The notes: generated from the letters alone by a model not told the origin. Shown: positions 7,282 through 16,400, counted from the stretch's first letter. The stretch is 64,000 nucleotides of DNA from Streptomyces sp. YPW6 (GCF_018866325.1 NZ_CP076457.1:6917001-6981000), one strand, 5' to 3'. Program-made: numbers and translations.

Positions 7282-10200
7282 GACTGCACCGCCTGAGCAT
7301 CACCGCCTTCGGCCCGTTCGGCGCCACCCAGGAAGTCGACTTCGACGCCCTCTCCTCCGCCGGCCTCTTCCTGCTCCACGGCCCTACCGGCGCGGGCAAG
7401 ACCTCCGTCCTGGACGCCGTCTGCTTCGCCCTGTACGGGGCCGTCCCCGGCGCCCGGCAGAGCCCCGGGGCCTCCCTGCGCAGCGACCACGCGCCCGTGG
7501 ACCTGCCCACCGAGGTCCAGCTGGAACTGACCGTCGGCGGCCGCCGCCTCGAAGTCACCCGCAGCCCCGCCCAGCCGCGTCCCAAGAAGCGGGGCGACGG
7601 CTTCACGATGGAGAAGGCCCAGAGCAGGCTGCGCGGCTACGACCCCGAGCGCGGCTGGCACGCCCTCAGCACGTCGCACCAGGAGATCGGCGAGGAGCTG
7701 TCCCAGCTCATCGGCATGAGCCGGGACCAGTTCTGCCAGGTGGTGCTGTTGCCGCAGGGCGACTTCGCCCGCTTCCTGCGCTCGGACGCCGAGGCCCGGG
7801 GCAAGCTGCTGGGCCGGCTCTTCGACACCCGCCGCTTCGCCGCCGTCGAGGAACGCCTCGCCGAACTGCGCCGGGGCGCCGAGGCCCAGGTGACCGCCGC
7901 CGACGAGCGCATCCTCGCCCTTGCCCAGCGCATCGCCCAGGCGGCCGGCCCGGCCGGGGCCGAGGCCACGCCGATCACCGCCCGGCCCGGTGAACCCGGC
8001 CTGGCCGAAGCGGTGCTGGAGTGGGCCGCGGTCGCCCGGTCCACGGCCCGCGAACGGCTCGGCATCGCCCACCGGGTCGTCGCCTGGGCCGAGGGCCGGC
8101 AGCGTGAGGCCCGCCTCGCCCTGGACGCCGTACGCGAACTCGCCCGCCTCCAGCAGCGGTACGAGGAGACCCGGCTGCGCTCCGCGGCGCTGGAGGAGCG
8201 GCGGCCCGAACACGACCGCTGCCAGGAGCAGCTGGAGCGCGCCCGCAAGGCCGACCGGGTCGCCCCCGCCCTGGAGCTGCGCGAGGAGGCGGAGCGGGCG
8301 TACCGGGCCGCGAGCGACGGTCTCGGCCGGGCCAGGGAGCTGCTCCCCCCGGAGCTGCGTGACGCGGACGCCGGCCGACTGATCGAGCTGGAGCGGGGGT
8401 TCCAGCAGGAGCTGTACGCACTCGACGCGGCCCGCGACGCCGAGGAGCGCAGCGCACGGATCGACGAGGAGCGCGTCCGGCTCGACCGGGAGGCCCAGGC
8501 CGACGGTGAGCTGATCCGCGAGGCGGACGCGTGGCTTGCGGACTGGGACACCACCCGTGCGGCCCTCAAGGGACGCATCGACGCCTCGCAGGAGGCCGCA
8601 ACCCGCGCCGAGCAGCTCGCCGGACTCCTCGTCCCGGCCCGCCGCCGCCTGGACGCGGCGGTCCGCCGTGACGCGCTCGCCACCGACGTGCGGGAGGCGG
8701 AGGAGCGGCTCGCCGGCGCGCGCGAACAGGAGCTGGACGCCCGGAAGTCCTGGCTCGACCTGCGGGAGCGCCGGCTGCGGGGCATCGCGGCGGAGCTGGC
8801 CGCAGGTCTGATCGAGGGCGAGCCCTGCACGGTCTGCGGGTCGGCCGGCCACCCGGCCCCCGCCAGCCCCGGCGACGGTCATGTCGACCGGGCCACCGAG
8901 GAGCGGGCGCTGGCCGCCCAGCAGTCCGCCGAGGAGGCCCGCGCCCGAGCGGAACAGCAGCTCGCGCTCGTACGCGAACGGCACGCGGCGGCGGAGACGG
9001 AGGCCCGGGGGGACGACGCTTCCGCCTCCTCCACCGTGGCCGGACTCGCCGTGCTGGTCGACCGGTTGGCCGGCGAGCACGATGAGGCCCACCGGCTCGC
9101 CGCCGCGACGAACCCGGCACGTGAGGCGCTCACCGCCGCCGAGCGCGAGCACGCCCAGCGGCTGGAGCAGCGGCAGGAGGCACACGGGCGGATGTCCGCC
9201 CGTACCGCCGCGCGCGAGGCACTCGACGCCGATCAGGCCCGCCTGGAGGAGCAGATCGCCGCGGCCAGGGGCGGGTCGCCGTCCGTGGCGGCGCACGCGG
9301 AGCGGTTGACCCGCCGCGTGGCCCGCCTCGCCGACGCCGCCGAGGCCGTACGCGCCGAACAGGACGCGGCCCAGCGGCGCAAGGAGGCCGACGACCGGCT
9401 CTCCGACGCGGCGTTCCGGGCCGGCTTCGACACCCCGGAGGCCGCCGCCGCGACGCTCCTCGACGCTTCCGCCCAGCGTGAGCTCCAGCACCGTATCGAC
9501 GCCTGGCAGGCCGAGGCCGCCGCGGTGGCCGACCGACGCGCCGAGCGCGACGCCCGCGAGGCCGCCGAACAGCCCGCTGCCCGACCGGCAGTGGCACAGA
9601 GCGAGTTCGAGACGGCGGAATGGCTCCTGCGTGAGGCGTCGTCCGCCCTCGCCGCCGCCGATGAGCGCTGCGCCGAGCTGACCCGGCTCTCCCGGCAGGC
9701 CTCCGACGAGGTACGGCGGCTGGGGCCCGTGCGCCAGGAGTACGAGCGGATCGCCCGGCTCGCGGGTCTGGCGGCGGGGACCTCCGCCGACAACGAACGC
9801 AAGATGCGCCTGGAGGCGTACGTCCTGGCCGCCCGCCTCGAACAGGTGGCGGCCGCCGCCACCGCCCGGCTCCAGCGGATGTCCTCGGGCCGCTACACGC
9901 TGGTCCACTCCGACGCCCGCACCGGCGGCCGCCGCGCCGGACTCGGGCTGCATGTGGTCGACGCCTGGACCGGCAGCGAACGCGACACCGCGACCCTGTC
10001 CGGCGGCGAGACGTTCTTCGCCTCGCTGGCTCTCGCGCTGGGCCTCGCCGACGTGGTGACCGAGGAAGCCGGTGGCGTACGCCTGGACACCCTCTTCATC
10101 GACGAGGGGTTCGGCAGCCTGGACGACCAGACGCTGGACGAGGTCCTGGACGTACTGGACTCCCTGCGGGAGCGGGACCGCAGCGTGGGCATCGTCAGCC

Positions 10201-10286
10201 ATGTCGCCGACCTGCGCCGCCGGATTCCGGCCCGGCTCGAAGTGGTGAAGGAACGCCAGGGCTCATCCGTCCGCCACCGCCTGTGA
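7278..10286 (+). CDS. sbcC: SbcC ATPase subunit (Rad50-type SMC protein)
   Basis: A 1002-residue Rad50/SbcC protein. Walker A is GPTGAGKT at residues 35-42; long coiled coils run from about 200 to 510 and 525 to 850; the zinc hook at the apex is C517-T-V-C520; the ABC signature LSGGETFFASLALALGLAD starts near 907 and Walker B is LDTLFIDEGFGSLD. It dimerises through the hook, clamps DNA and drives SbcD. The GTG start overlaps the sbcD stop, giving an sbcDC operon. An upstream in-frame ORF of 143 residues is antifamily, Arg/Pro-rich shadow coding and is not part of the gene. Confidence 0.95.
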   Translation: MRLHRLSITAFGPFGATQEVDFDALSSAGLFLLHGPTGAGKTSVLDAVCFALYGAVPGARQSPGASLRSDHAPVDLPTEVQLELTVGGRRLEVTRSPAQPRPKKRGDGFTMEKAQSRLRGYDPERGWHALSTSHQEIGEELSQLIGMSRDQFCQVVLLPQGDFARFLRSDAEARGKLLGRLFDTRRFAAVEERLAELRRGAEAQVTAADERILALAQRIAQAAGPAGAEATPITARPGEPGLAEAVLEWAAVARSTARERLGIAHRVVAWAEGRQREARLALDAVRELARLQQRYEETRLRSAALEERRPEHDRCQEQLERARKADRVAPALELREEAERAYRAASDGLGRARELLPPELRDADAGRLIELERGFQQELYALDAARDAEERSARIDEERVRLDREAQADGELIREADAWLADWDTTRAALKGRIDASQEAATRAEQLAGLLVPARRRLDAAVRRDALATDVREAEERLAGAREQELDARKSWLDLRERRLRGIAAELAAGLIEGEPCTVCGSAGHPAPASPGDGHVDRATEERALAAQQSAEEARARAEQQLALVRERHAAAETEARGDDASASSTVAGLAVLVDRLAGEHDEAHRLAAATNPAREALTAAEREHAQRLEQRQEAHGRMSARTAAREALDADQARLEEQIAAARGGSPSVAAHAERLTRRVARLADAAEAVRAEQDAAQRRKEADDRLSDAAFRAGFDTPEAAAATLLDASAQRELQHRIDAWQAEAAAVADRRAERDAREAAEQPAARPAVAQSEFETAEWLLREASSALAAADERCAELTRLSRQASDEVRRLGPVRQEYERIARLAGLAAGTSADNERKMRLEAYVLAARLEQVAAAATARLQRMSSGRYTLVHSDARTGGRRAGLGLHVVDAWTGSERDTATLSGGETFFASLALALGLADVVTEEAGGVRLDTLFIDEGFGSLDDQTLDEVLDVLDSLRERDRSVGIVSHVADLRRRIPARLEVVKERQGSSVRHRL

Positions 10287-10399
10287 CGACCTCGGCCTGT
10301 GCTGCCCGGGTGTCCCGCCCGGCTGGGGCCGCGGACCGACGGCCGGGGGGCATGGCATGGCGCCCTGCGTGTCCCGCCCGCGCGGGGCTGCGTCCGGTG

Positions 10400-10846
10400 T
10401 CAGCGGCCGATCGCGCGGCGGGGGAGCGGTGAGGAGTACACGATGCTCGTGGTGACCGAGCCCAGCGCCCCGATCCGCCCGGTGGTCTCCTCCAGGTGCT
10501 TCATCGAGCGGGCCGTGACCTTGAGGACGAAGCAGTCGTCGCCGGTGACGTGGTGGGCCTCGATGATCTCCGGCGTGGTCTCCAGCAGATCGTGGAAGGG
10601 CTTGTAGTTCCCGTTCGGGTAGCGCAGGCGGACCAGGGCGAGAAGGGGCAGCCCGAGCCGGTCGGCGTCGACCACCGCCGCGTACCCGCTGATCACCCCC
10701 AGCTCCTCCAGGCGCCGTACCCGCTCCGTCACGGCACTCGGGGACATGGACACGGCACGGGCGAGCTCGGCGAAGGTGGCGCGGCCGTCGCGCTGGAGGA
10801 CATCGAGGATGCGCCAGTCGGTGGCGTCCGGGGAATAGTCGGTCAC
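10400..10846 (-). CDS. Lrp/AsnC-family transcriptional regulator
   Basis: A 148-residue regulator with an N-terminal winged helix (ILDVLQRDGRATFAELARAVSMSPSAVTERVRRLEELGVI) and a C-terminal RAM (regulation of amino-acid metabolism) domain with the signature HHVTGDDCFVLKVTARSMKHLEE. Members bind amino acids and assemble into octamers that wrap DNA. It is divergent from the rhodanese gene, which is the obvious first target. The start is taken as the GTG giving VTDYSPDATD; an in-frame TTG 12 codons upstream is possible. The inter-gene region contains a CCCCGG/CCGGGG dyad. Confidence 0.9.
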   Translation of the reverse strand: MTDYSPDATDWRILDVLQRDGRATFAELARAVSMSPSAVTERVRRLEELGVISGYAAVVDADRLGLPLLALVRLRYPNGNYKPFHDLLETTPEIIEAHHVTGDDCFVLKVTARSMKHLEETTGRIGALGSVTTSIVYSSPLPRRAIGR

Positions 10847-10865
10847 CTCCCCGAGGGAACAGGGA

Positions 10866-10901
10866 AATCCCCGGTGAATCAAGAGTGGTGCCGGGGAATC
10901 T
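10866..10901. promoter_or_regulatory. Candidate Lrp operator between divergent genes
   Basis: An inverted repeat with arms AATCCCCGG and CCGGGGAAT (near perfect) separated by about 16 bases lies between the Lrp gene and the rhodanese gene. The position upstream of the rhodanese -10 box TAGATT (10928-10933) suits regulation of both genes. Binding is an inference. Confidence 0.4.
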
Positions 10902-10940
10902 CACTTCCCGGTCCGCTTTCACGGTCATAGATTCATGGGC

Positions 10941-11429
10941 ATGACCTCGCACTCCACGGCCCTGGCCGCCCACCCCGTCCTGCGCGTTCCGCCCGCCTCG
11001 CCCGCCGTCGCGGCCGCCTACTTCGGCGCCTCGCTCGCCTTCCACGCGGACGTCTCCGACGTCGCCTCGGCGCTCGCCGCCGACGGCGGGGCCGGGTTCG
11101 TCGTCCTGGACAGCCGCTCCACCGCGTCCTGGGACCAGGGGCACGTCCCCGGGGCGGTCCACCTGCCCACCGCCCTGGTCCCCGAGCAGGCCGCGACGCT
11201 CCTGGACCCGGCCGTCCCCGTGGTCACGTACTGCTGGGGGCCGGGCTGCGACGGCGCGACCCGCGCGGCCCTGGCCCTCGCCCAACAGGGTTTCCACGTC
11301 AAGGAGATGCTCGGAGGCTTTGAGTACTGGGTGCGCGAGGGGTTCGCCTACGAGACCCGGGAGGGCGGCGCGCGGCGCGCGGCCGATCCGCTGACCGCTC
11401 CGGTCGACGCGGCCGACTGCGGCTGCTGA
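10941..11429 (+). CDS. Rhodanese-domain protein
   Basis: A 162-residue single-domain rhodanese. The active-site loop is YCWGPGCDGATRAA, with a cysteine at the usual position of the persulfide-carrying residue, and VLDSRSTASWDQGHVPGAVHLP is the conserved CH2A-type upstream motif. The protein ends in CGC, unusual extra cysteines. Rhodaneses move sulfane sulfur between donors and acceptors in the cytoplasm. The ATG at 10941 is chosen because TAGATT ends seven bases upstream (leaderless); another ATG lies two codons earlier. Its divergent Lrp partner suggests control by an amino acid, perhaps a sulfur-containing one. Confidence 0.85.
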   Translation: MTSHSTALAAHPVLRVPPASPAVAAAYFGASLAFHADVSDVASALAADGGAGFVVLDSRSTASWDQGHVPGAVHLPTALVPEQAATLLDPAVPVVTYCWGPGCDGATRAALALAQQGFHVKEMLGGFEYWVREGFAYETREGGARRAADPLTAPVDAADCGC

Positions 11430-11430
11430 G

Positions 11431-11472
11431 CCCGCACGGGCCCGGGGTGCCCGCACCCCGGGCCCGTGCGGG
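11431..11472. terminator. Bidirectional terminator hairpin
   Basis: Two perfect 19-base complementary arms (11431-11449 and 11454-11472) with a four-base loop lie directly after the rhodanese stop codon and before the end of the convergent DUF885 gene. This is one of the strongest hairpins in the window. Confidence 0.85.
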
Positions 11473-11539
11473 ATTCAGTGCGCCCGGCCGGCCCGTCCCC
11501 ACCCCTGGAGAATCCGGACCGCGCCCACCGCAGGCCCGG

Positions 11540-13228
11540 TCAGAGCCGTGACAGCTCGTCCACCAGGTCGTCCAGGCCCAGCGACCCCTGCGAGAGCGCG
11601 GCCATGTGCCACGCCTTCAGGTCGAAGGCGTCGCCGTGCGCGGCGCGGGCGTTCTCCCGGCCGAGCAGCCAGGCGCGCTCACCGAGCTTGTAGCCGATGG
11701 CCTGGCCGGGCATCGACAGATAGCGGGTCAGCTCGCTCTCCACGAAGTCGGCGGGCCGGCCGCTGTGCTTGCCGAAGAACTCCTGGGCCAGATCGGGCGT
11801 CCAGCGCTCGCCCGGGTGGAAGGGGGAGTCCGCCGGGATCTCCAGCTCCAGGTGCATGCCGATGTCGACGATGACCCGGCAGGCGCGCATCATCTGGGCG
11901 TCCAGGTAGCCGAGCCGCCGTTCCGGGTCGGGCAGGAACCCCAGCTCGTCCATCAGCCGTTCCGCGTACAGCGCCCAGCCCTCGGCGTTCGCGCTCACCA
12001 TGCCGACCGACGCCTGGTAGCGGGAGAGGGTGTCGGCGACGTGCGTCCACTGCGCGAGCTGCAGGTGATGGCCGGGAACGCCCTCGTGGTACCAGGTGGA
12101 GACCAGGTCGTACACGGGGAAACGGGTCTCGCCCATGGTGGGCAGCCAGGTGCGGCCGGGGCGGGAGAAGTCCTCGGAGGGGCTGGTGTAGTACGGGGCC
12201 GCGGCGCCGCCGGGCGGGGCGATCCGGGACTCCACCTTCCGTACCCGTTCCGCGAGGTCGAAGTGCGTGCCGTCCAGCGCCTCGATCGCCTCGTCCATCA
12301 GGCCCTGGAGCCAGTCGCGGACCTCGTCCACCCCCTCGATGTGCTTGCCGTGCACATCCAGGTGGGCGAGCGCCTCCCAGGGCCCGGACCCGGGCAGCAC
12401 CTTCTCCGCCTCGGTCCGCATCTCGGCGAGCAGCCGGTGGTACTCCGACCACCCGTACGCGTACGCCTCGTCGAGATCCAGATCGGTGCCGTTGTACAGC
12501 CGTGACCACCGGGCGTAGCGCTCCCGCCCCACCGGGTCCGGGGCACCCTCGATCGTCGGCGCGTACACGTCCCGCATCCAGTCCCGCAGCGCCAGCACCG
12601 AGGCCGTCGCCCGCCCGGCGGCCTCGTCCAGTTCCGCCCGCAGCGACGCGGGCCCCGGCGCGACGAACCCGGCGAAGAACCCCTCGCCCTCACCTTCCCC
12701 GCCCCACTCCGTGAGCTGTCCGACGAAGGTGGCGGTCGCGCGGGGGCCGCCGTACAGCTTGCGCTCCAGTCCGAGCGCCAGCGACGCGCGGTACCCCTCG
12801 TACGCGGCGGGCACCGCGCGCAGCCGCTCCACGACCGCCGCCCAGTCCTCGTCCGTCGCGGTGGGGGTGAGGGTGAAGACCTCGGTGATGCTGTGGGCGG
12901 GCGACGACAGGTTGGAGACGGCCCGCAGACTCTCCTCCGCCTCGTGCACGGCGAGTTCCGCCGTCAGGCGCTCCCGCAGGAGCCGTCCGCAGCGCCGCTC
13001 CGCATCGCTGTCCGCACCGGGAAGCCGCTCGGCGGCGTCCAGCTTCCGCAGCGTCGCGCGGATGAGGTCGGCGGAGGCCGCCCGGCCGGCCGGTGAGAAG
13101 TCGGGCAGCCGGCGCGAGCTCTCGGGCACACCCAGATAGGTGCCGGTGATGGGATCGAGTTCGATGAGTGCGTCGACGTAGGCGTCGGCGACCTGACGGG
13201 GCAGTGCGCTGCTCGAAGTGTCTGACAT
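11540..13228 (-). CDS. DUF885-family putative metallopeptidase
   Basis: A 562-residue protein of the DUF885 family. The motif STWYHEGVPGHHLQLAQ contains HExxxxHH, the zinc-binding and catalytic residues expected of this peptidase-like family, and conserved blocks such as AYGWSEYHRLLAEM, VPGHHLQ and NAEGWALYAERLMDELG are present. There is no signal peptide, so it is likely cytoplasmic. The substrate is unknown. The ATG at 13228 follows GAGGATG at suitable spacing; an upstream ATG adds 13 residues. It is transcribed alone, ending at the shared terminator. Confidence 0.85.
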   Translation of the reverse strand: MSDTSSSALPRQVADAYVDALIELDPITGTYLGVPESSRRLPDFSPAGRAASADLIRATLRKLDAAERLPGADSDAERRCGRLLRERLTAELAVHEAEESLRAVSNLSSPAHSITEVFTLTPTATDEDWAAVVERLRAVPAAYEGYRASLALGLERKLYGGPRATATFVGQLTEWGGEGEGEGFFAGFVAPGPASLRAELDEAAGRATASVLALRDWMRDVYAPTIEGAPDPVGRERYARWSRLYNGTDLDLDEAYAYGWSEYHRLLAEMRTEAEKVLPGSGPWEALAHLDVHGKHIEGVDEVRDWLQGLMDEAIEALDGTHFDLAERVRKVESRIAPPGGAAAPYYTSPSEDFSRPGRTWLPTMGETRFPVYDLVSTWYHEGVPGHHLQLAQWTHVADTLSRYQASVGMVSANAEGWALYAERLMDELGFLPDPERRLGYLDAQMMRACRVIVDIGMHLELEIPADSPFHPGERWTPDLAQEFFGKHSGRPADFVESELTRYLSMPGQAIGYKLGERAWLLGRENARAAHGDAFDLKAWHMAALSQGSLGLDDLVDELSRL

Positions 13229-13297
13229 GCGGACATCCTCGTACGGCGGCGGCCTCTCCGTCATCACCGGGGCCCTCCGGCGGCCCGGTCCGGGCGG

Positions 13298-13777
13298 TCA
13301 GTTCGCGGAGGGCGGAAGCAGCGGACCGCAGTCCCACTGCTGGAAGATCAGCCGGGTGTCCACCCGGGCGACCTCGCGGCGCGAGGTGAACTCGTCCAGC
13401 ACCAGCCGTTGCAGATCCGCCGCGTCGGCCACCGCCACCTGCACCAGGTAGTCGTCCGGTCCCGTGAGGTGGAACAGTGCGCGCGACTCCGGCAGCGACC
13501 TGATCCGGTCGACGAACGGGCCGATCAACTCCCGGCGGTGCGGCCTGACCTGCACGAGCAGCAGCGCCTGGAGTCCCCGCCCGAGCTTCGCCGGATCGAG
13601 GCGCAACTGGTCCCCGAGGATCACCCCGCTGCGGCGCAGCCGCGCCACCCGGTCCAGACAGGTCGAGGCGGCCACGCCGACCTCGGCCGCCAGCTCGCGG
13701 TACGTGGTCCGCGCATCGTTCTGCAGCAGCCGCAGAATCTGCAGATCCACCGGATCGAGAGCGACAGAATCGGACAT
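13298..13777 (-). CDS. Lrp/AsnC-family transcriptional regulator
   Basis: A 159-residue Lrp-type regulator: winged helix ILRLLQNDARTTYRELAAEVGVAASTCLDRVARL (residues 14-47) and RAM domain with HLTGPDDYLVQVAVADAADLQRLV. It is divergent from a PLP-dependent trans-sulfuration enzyme, with 59 bases between the starts, the same layout as the mdeR-mdeA pair for methionine gamma-lyase. It probably senses a sulfur amino acid and controls that enzyme. The start codon is preceded by TACGTT six bases upstream, suggesting a leaderless message. Confidence 0.9.
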   Translation of the reverse strand: MSDSVALDPVDLQILRLLQNDARTTYRELAAEVGVAASTCLDRVARLRRSGVILGDQLRLDPAKLGRGLQALLLVQVRPHRRELIGPFVDRIRSLPESRALFHLTGPDDYLVQVAVADAADLQRLVLDEFTSRREVARVDTRLIFQQWDCGPLLPPSAN

Positions 13778-13783
13778 ACGGCG

Positions 13784-13789
13784 AACGTA
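13784..13789 (-). promoter_or_regulatory. -10 box of a leaderless promoter
   Basis: On the minus strand TACGTT ends six bases before the ATG of the Lrp gene. The 59-base divergent region must also hold the promoter of the trans-sulfuration gene on the other strand. Confidence 0.45.
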
Positions 13790-13836
13790 ACACGGGGATC
13801 AGCCGCTACGAACCGGTAACTGTTCAGAGTGACGCC

Positions 13837-15051
13837 ATGGACAACGAAGTCTCGATGACGCCCCCTGCGCCCACCTCGTCCAGGGCTCTCGCCACCGAAG
13901 CCGTGCACGCCGGACGCGACGACCTCGCCTCCCTCGGCCTGCACGCCCCGCCGATCGACCTGTCCACCACCTACCCCTCCAGCGACTCGCGCGACGAGGC
14001 GATGCGTATCGACGCCTTCGCCACCACCGGGACCCTCCCCGACGGTCCGCCCGTCTACGCCCGGCTCGACAACCCCACCACGGGCCGCTTCGAGACGGCG
14101 CTCGCCCGGCTGGAGGGGACCGACAGCGCGGTCGCCTTCGCCAGCGGGATGGCCGCCCTCACCGCGGTCCTGCTCGCCCGCGCCGGCCAGGGGCTGCGCC
14201 ATGTCGTCGCGGTCCGCCCGCTCTACGGCTGCAGCGACCATCTGCTCGCGGCCGGACTGCTGGGCACCGAGGTGACCTGGACCGACCCGGCGGGCATCGC
14301 CGACGCCATCCGCCCGGACACCGGTCTGGTGATGGTGGAGACGCCGGCCAACCCGACCCTGGCGGAGGTCGACATCGACGCCGTCGCCCACGCCTGCGGA
14401 ACCGTGCCGCTGCTGGTCGACAACACCTTCGCCACCCCCGTCCTGCAACGCCCCGTCGAACACGGCGCGCGCATCGTCCTGCACAGCGCCACCAAGTACC
14501 TCGGCGGGCACGGGGACGTCATGGGCGGCGTCGTCGCCTGCGACGAGGAGTTCGCCGCGACGCTGCGCCAGGTGCGGTTCGCCACCGGCGGAGTGCTGCA
14601 CCCGCTGGCCGGCTATCTGCTGCTGCGCGGCCTGTCCACCCTGCCGGTGCGCGTCCGGGCGGCCTCCACCACGGCCGCCGAACTCGTCCGCAGGCTCACC
14701 GCCGACCCGCGGATCGCCCGGGTCCACTACCCGCGGATCGGCGGGGCGATGATCGCCTTCGAGGTGTACGGGGACCCGCACCGGGTGATCTCCGGGGTGC
14801 GGCTCATCACGCCCGCCGTCAGCCTCGGCAGCGTGGACTCGCTCATCCAGCACCCGGCCTCCATCAGCCACCGCATCGTGGAGGAGGGAGACCGGCGGGC
14901 CGCGGGCGTCGGTGACCGGCTGCTGCGGATGTCGGTCGGTCTGGAGGACGTCGAGGACCTGTGGGCGGATCTGTGCCAGGCGCTCAGCGACGGGCCCATT
15001 CCGTCGGCGCGGACGGCCGAGCGGCCCCTTCACGCGTCAGCCGGGCAGTGA
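13837..15051 (+). CDS. PLP-dependent trans-sulfuration enzyme (cystathionine synthase/lyase or methionine gamma-lyase)
   Basis: A 404-residue Cys/Met-metabolism PLP enzyme. Conserved blocks are YARLDNPTTGRFETALARLEG, FASGMAALTAV, VETPANPTLAEVDI, VDNTFATPVLQ and the PLP lysine K220 in HSATKYLGGHGDVMGG. These enzymes do gamma-replacement or gamma-elimination on sulfur amino acids; sequence alone does not separate cystathionine gamma-synthase, gamma-lyase and methionine gamma-lyase. The divergent Lrp regulator argues for a catabolic lyase of the MdeA type (inference). Its 3' end overlaps the convergent ACT-GNAT gene by 68 bases. Confidence 0.85.
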   Translation: MDNEVSMTPPAPTSSRALATEAVHAGRDDLASLGLHAPPIDLSTTYPSSDSRDEAMRIDAFATTGTLPDGPPVYARLDNPTTGRFETALARLEGTDSAVAFASGMAALTAVLLARAGQGLRHVVAVRPLYGCSDHLLAAGLLGTEVTWTDPAGIADAIRPDTGLVMVETPANPTLAEVDIDAVAHACGTVPLLVDNTFATPVLQRPVEHGARIVLHSATKYLGGHGDVMGGVVACDEEFAATLRQVRFATGGVLHPLAGYLLLRGLSTLPVRVRAASTTAAELVRRLTADPRIARVHYPRIGGAMIAFEVYGDPHRVISGVRLITPAVSLGSVDSLIQHPASISHRIVEEGDRRAAGVGDRLLRMSVGLEDVEDLWADLCQALSDGPIPSARTAERPLHASAGQ

Positions 15052-16384
15052 TGACGAGCGTGCCCTCCTCGATCTGGTAGTCGAGGGGCAGCTCCAGCGC
15101 ACGCATCGCGGCCACCATGCCGGTGTTGCGGGACTGCGTCACCGCGTACACGCTGTCGCAGCCCGCCTCCTCGGCCAGTGCCACCAGGCGGCGGAGCAGT
15201 TCGGAGCCGATGCCCCGGCGCTGCCAGTCGTCCTCGACGAGGAGGGCCACCTCGGTCTCGTCGCCGTCCCAGAGGAGGTGGCCCAGCGCCACCAGCTTGC
15301 CCGACGCCGTCTGCACCGCCAGGGTGCGGCCGAATCGGGGGCTCAGCAGGTGGTCGAGGTAGCGGTCGGCGTCCGCGACGGGACCGTGGTAGCGCAGGCC
15401 CAGGGTGTGCTGCGAGCAGCGGTCGTGCATGGCGCGGGCGGCGGCGAGGTCGGCGCGGTCCGCGCGGCGCACGGTGATCTCGTTGCCCTCGGGCAGCGTG
15501 AGGACGTCCTCGCTGCGCGGTACGCGGGGACCGAGCCGGGCGTCGAGCTCGACCAGGGCACGCGCCCGGGCGAACTCGGTGGGCGTGAACGGCAGATAGG
15601 GCCGCTCGACGGAGATCACCCCGCCGGACGGGTCCCGCAGTCGCATCACCGTCTCCTCCAGCACGCCCTCCACCGGGGCGCTCTGCCCGGTGGCGCGGCC
15701 CGTGACGGAGACGGCGGGCAGCGAGTGGATGGTGCACCGGCCCAGCAACTGGCGCAGGGCGAGCGGCAGCTCGGCCGCGTCGAGCGCCGTCCGGGTGGCC
15801 AGTGACAGCACCCGGGTCGGGGTGTCCACCAGATCGTGTGCGTCCGCCCGCTCGATCCAGGTGGAGGCGCCACCCGCCGCCGCGATCTCCCGGGACAGTT
15901 CCTGCGCCTGGAGCGAGGCCGGGGCCCGCAGCAGGAACTCGTCGACGGTGCCGTGGGCGAGCGGGTGCGTCTGGAGGGTGAGGATGTCGACGCGGAGCCC
16001 GGCGAGCGCCGTGCACAGCGCGGCCAGACTGCCCGGGGCGTCGAGCACCGTCGTCCGCATCCGCCACAGCGTGGTCCCGGTCTCCTCGGCGCCCGCGTCC
16101 CCGGACCCGCCCGTCGTCGCACCGGCCCCGACCGGCACGGCATCCGCCTCGTCGGACGGGGGTGCGTGACCGTGGCGCCGGGCCCACCAGGTGTGGAACG
16201 CGGCGGTGGCCACCAGCGCCACGGCCGAGGCCATGAGCAGGTAGGGCCCGTCCGGCTGGTGCCCGATCAGGTTGGCGATCGCGTCGGCCACGGCGACGGC
16301 GGTGAACAGGGCGGCCAGTTCGATCAGGTCCCGCCGCCAGTGGTGCGGACGGCGGGCGCTCTTCGCGGAGGTCACATCAGTCAT
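14984..16384 (-). CDS. Membrane-anchored ACT-GNAT protein
   Basis: A 466-residue three-part protein. Residues 20-68 hold two hydrophobic segments (LIELAALFTAVAVADAIANLIG and YLLMASAVALVATAAF) that should anchor it in the membrane. Residues 105-185 resemble an ACT domain (RTTVLDAPGSLAALCTALAGLRVDILTLQT), the usual amino-acid sensor. Residues 300-440 form a GNAT acetyltransferase with the acetyl-CoA loop DDWQRRGIGSELLRRL and CDSVYAVTQSRNTGM. ACT control of a lysine acetyltransferase is known in actinobacteria (amino-acid-regulated protein acetylation); a membrane-tethered version is less familiar. The start is ATG with SD GAGGG lying in one arm of a palindrome. The 3' end overlaps the neighbouring convergent gene. 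Confidence 0.8.
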   Translation of the reverse strand: MTDVTSAKSARRPHHWRRDLIELAALFTAVAVADAIANLIGHQPDGPYLLMASAVALVATAAFHTWWARRHGHAPPSDEADAVPVGAGATTGGSGDAGAEETGTTLWRMRTTVLDAPGSLAALCTALAGLRVDILTLQTHPLAHGTVDEFLLRAPASLQAQELSREIAAAGGASTWIERADAHDLVDTPTRVLSLATRTALDAAELPLALRQLLGRCTIHSLPAVSVTGRATGQSAPVEGVLEETVMRLRDPSGGVISVERPYLPFTPTEFARARALVELDARLGPRVPRSEDVLTLPEGNEITVRRADRADLAAARAMHDRCSQHTLGLRYHGPVADADRYLDHLLSPRFGRTLAVQTASGKLVALGHLLWDGDETEVALLVEDDWQRRGIGSELLRRLVALAEEAGCDSVYAVTQSRNTGMVAAMRALELPLDYQIEEGTLVITARLTREGAARPSAPTEWARR

Positions 16385-16385
16385 G

Positions 16386-16400
16386 CCCTCACTGTGAGGG
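16386..16400 (-). promoter_or_regulatory. Palindrome covering the ribosome binding site of the ACT-GNAT gene
   Basis: A perfect 7-1-7 dyad, CCCTCAC-n-GTGAGGG, ends one base from the ATG. The GAGGG arm is the apparent Shine-Dalgarno sequence, so on the mRNA the hairpin would hide it; on DNA it could be an operator. Confidence 0.4.
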
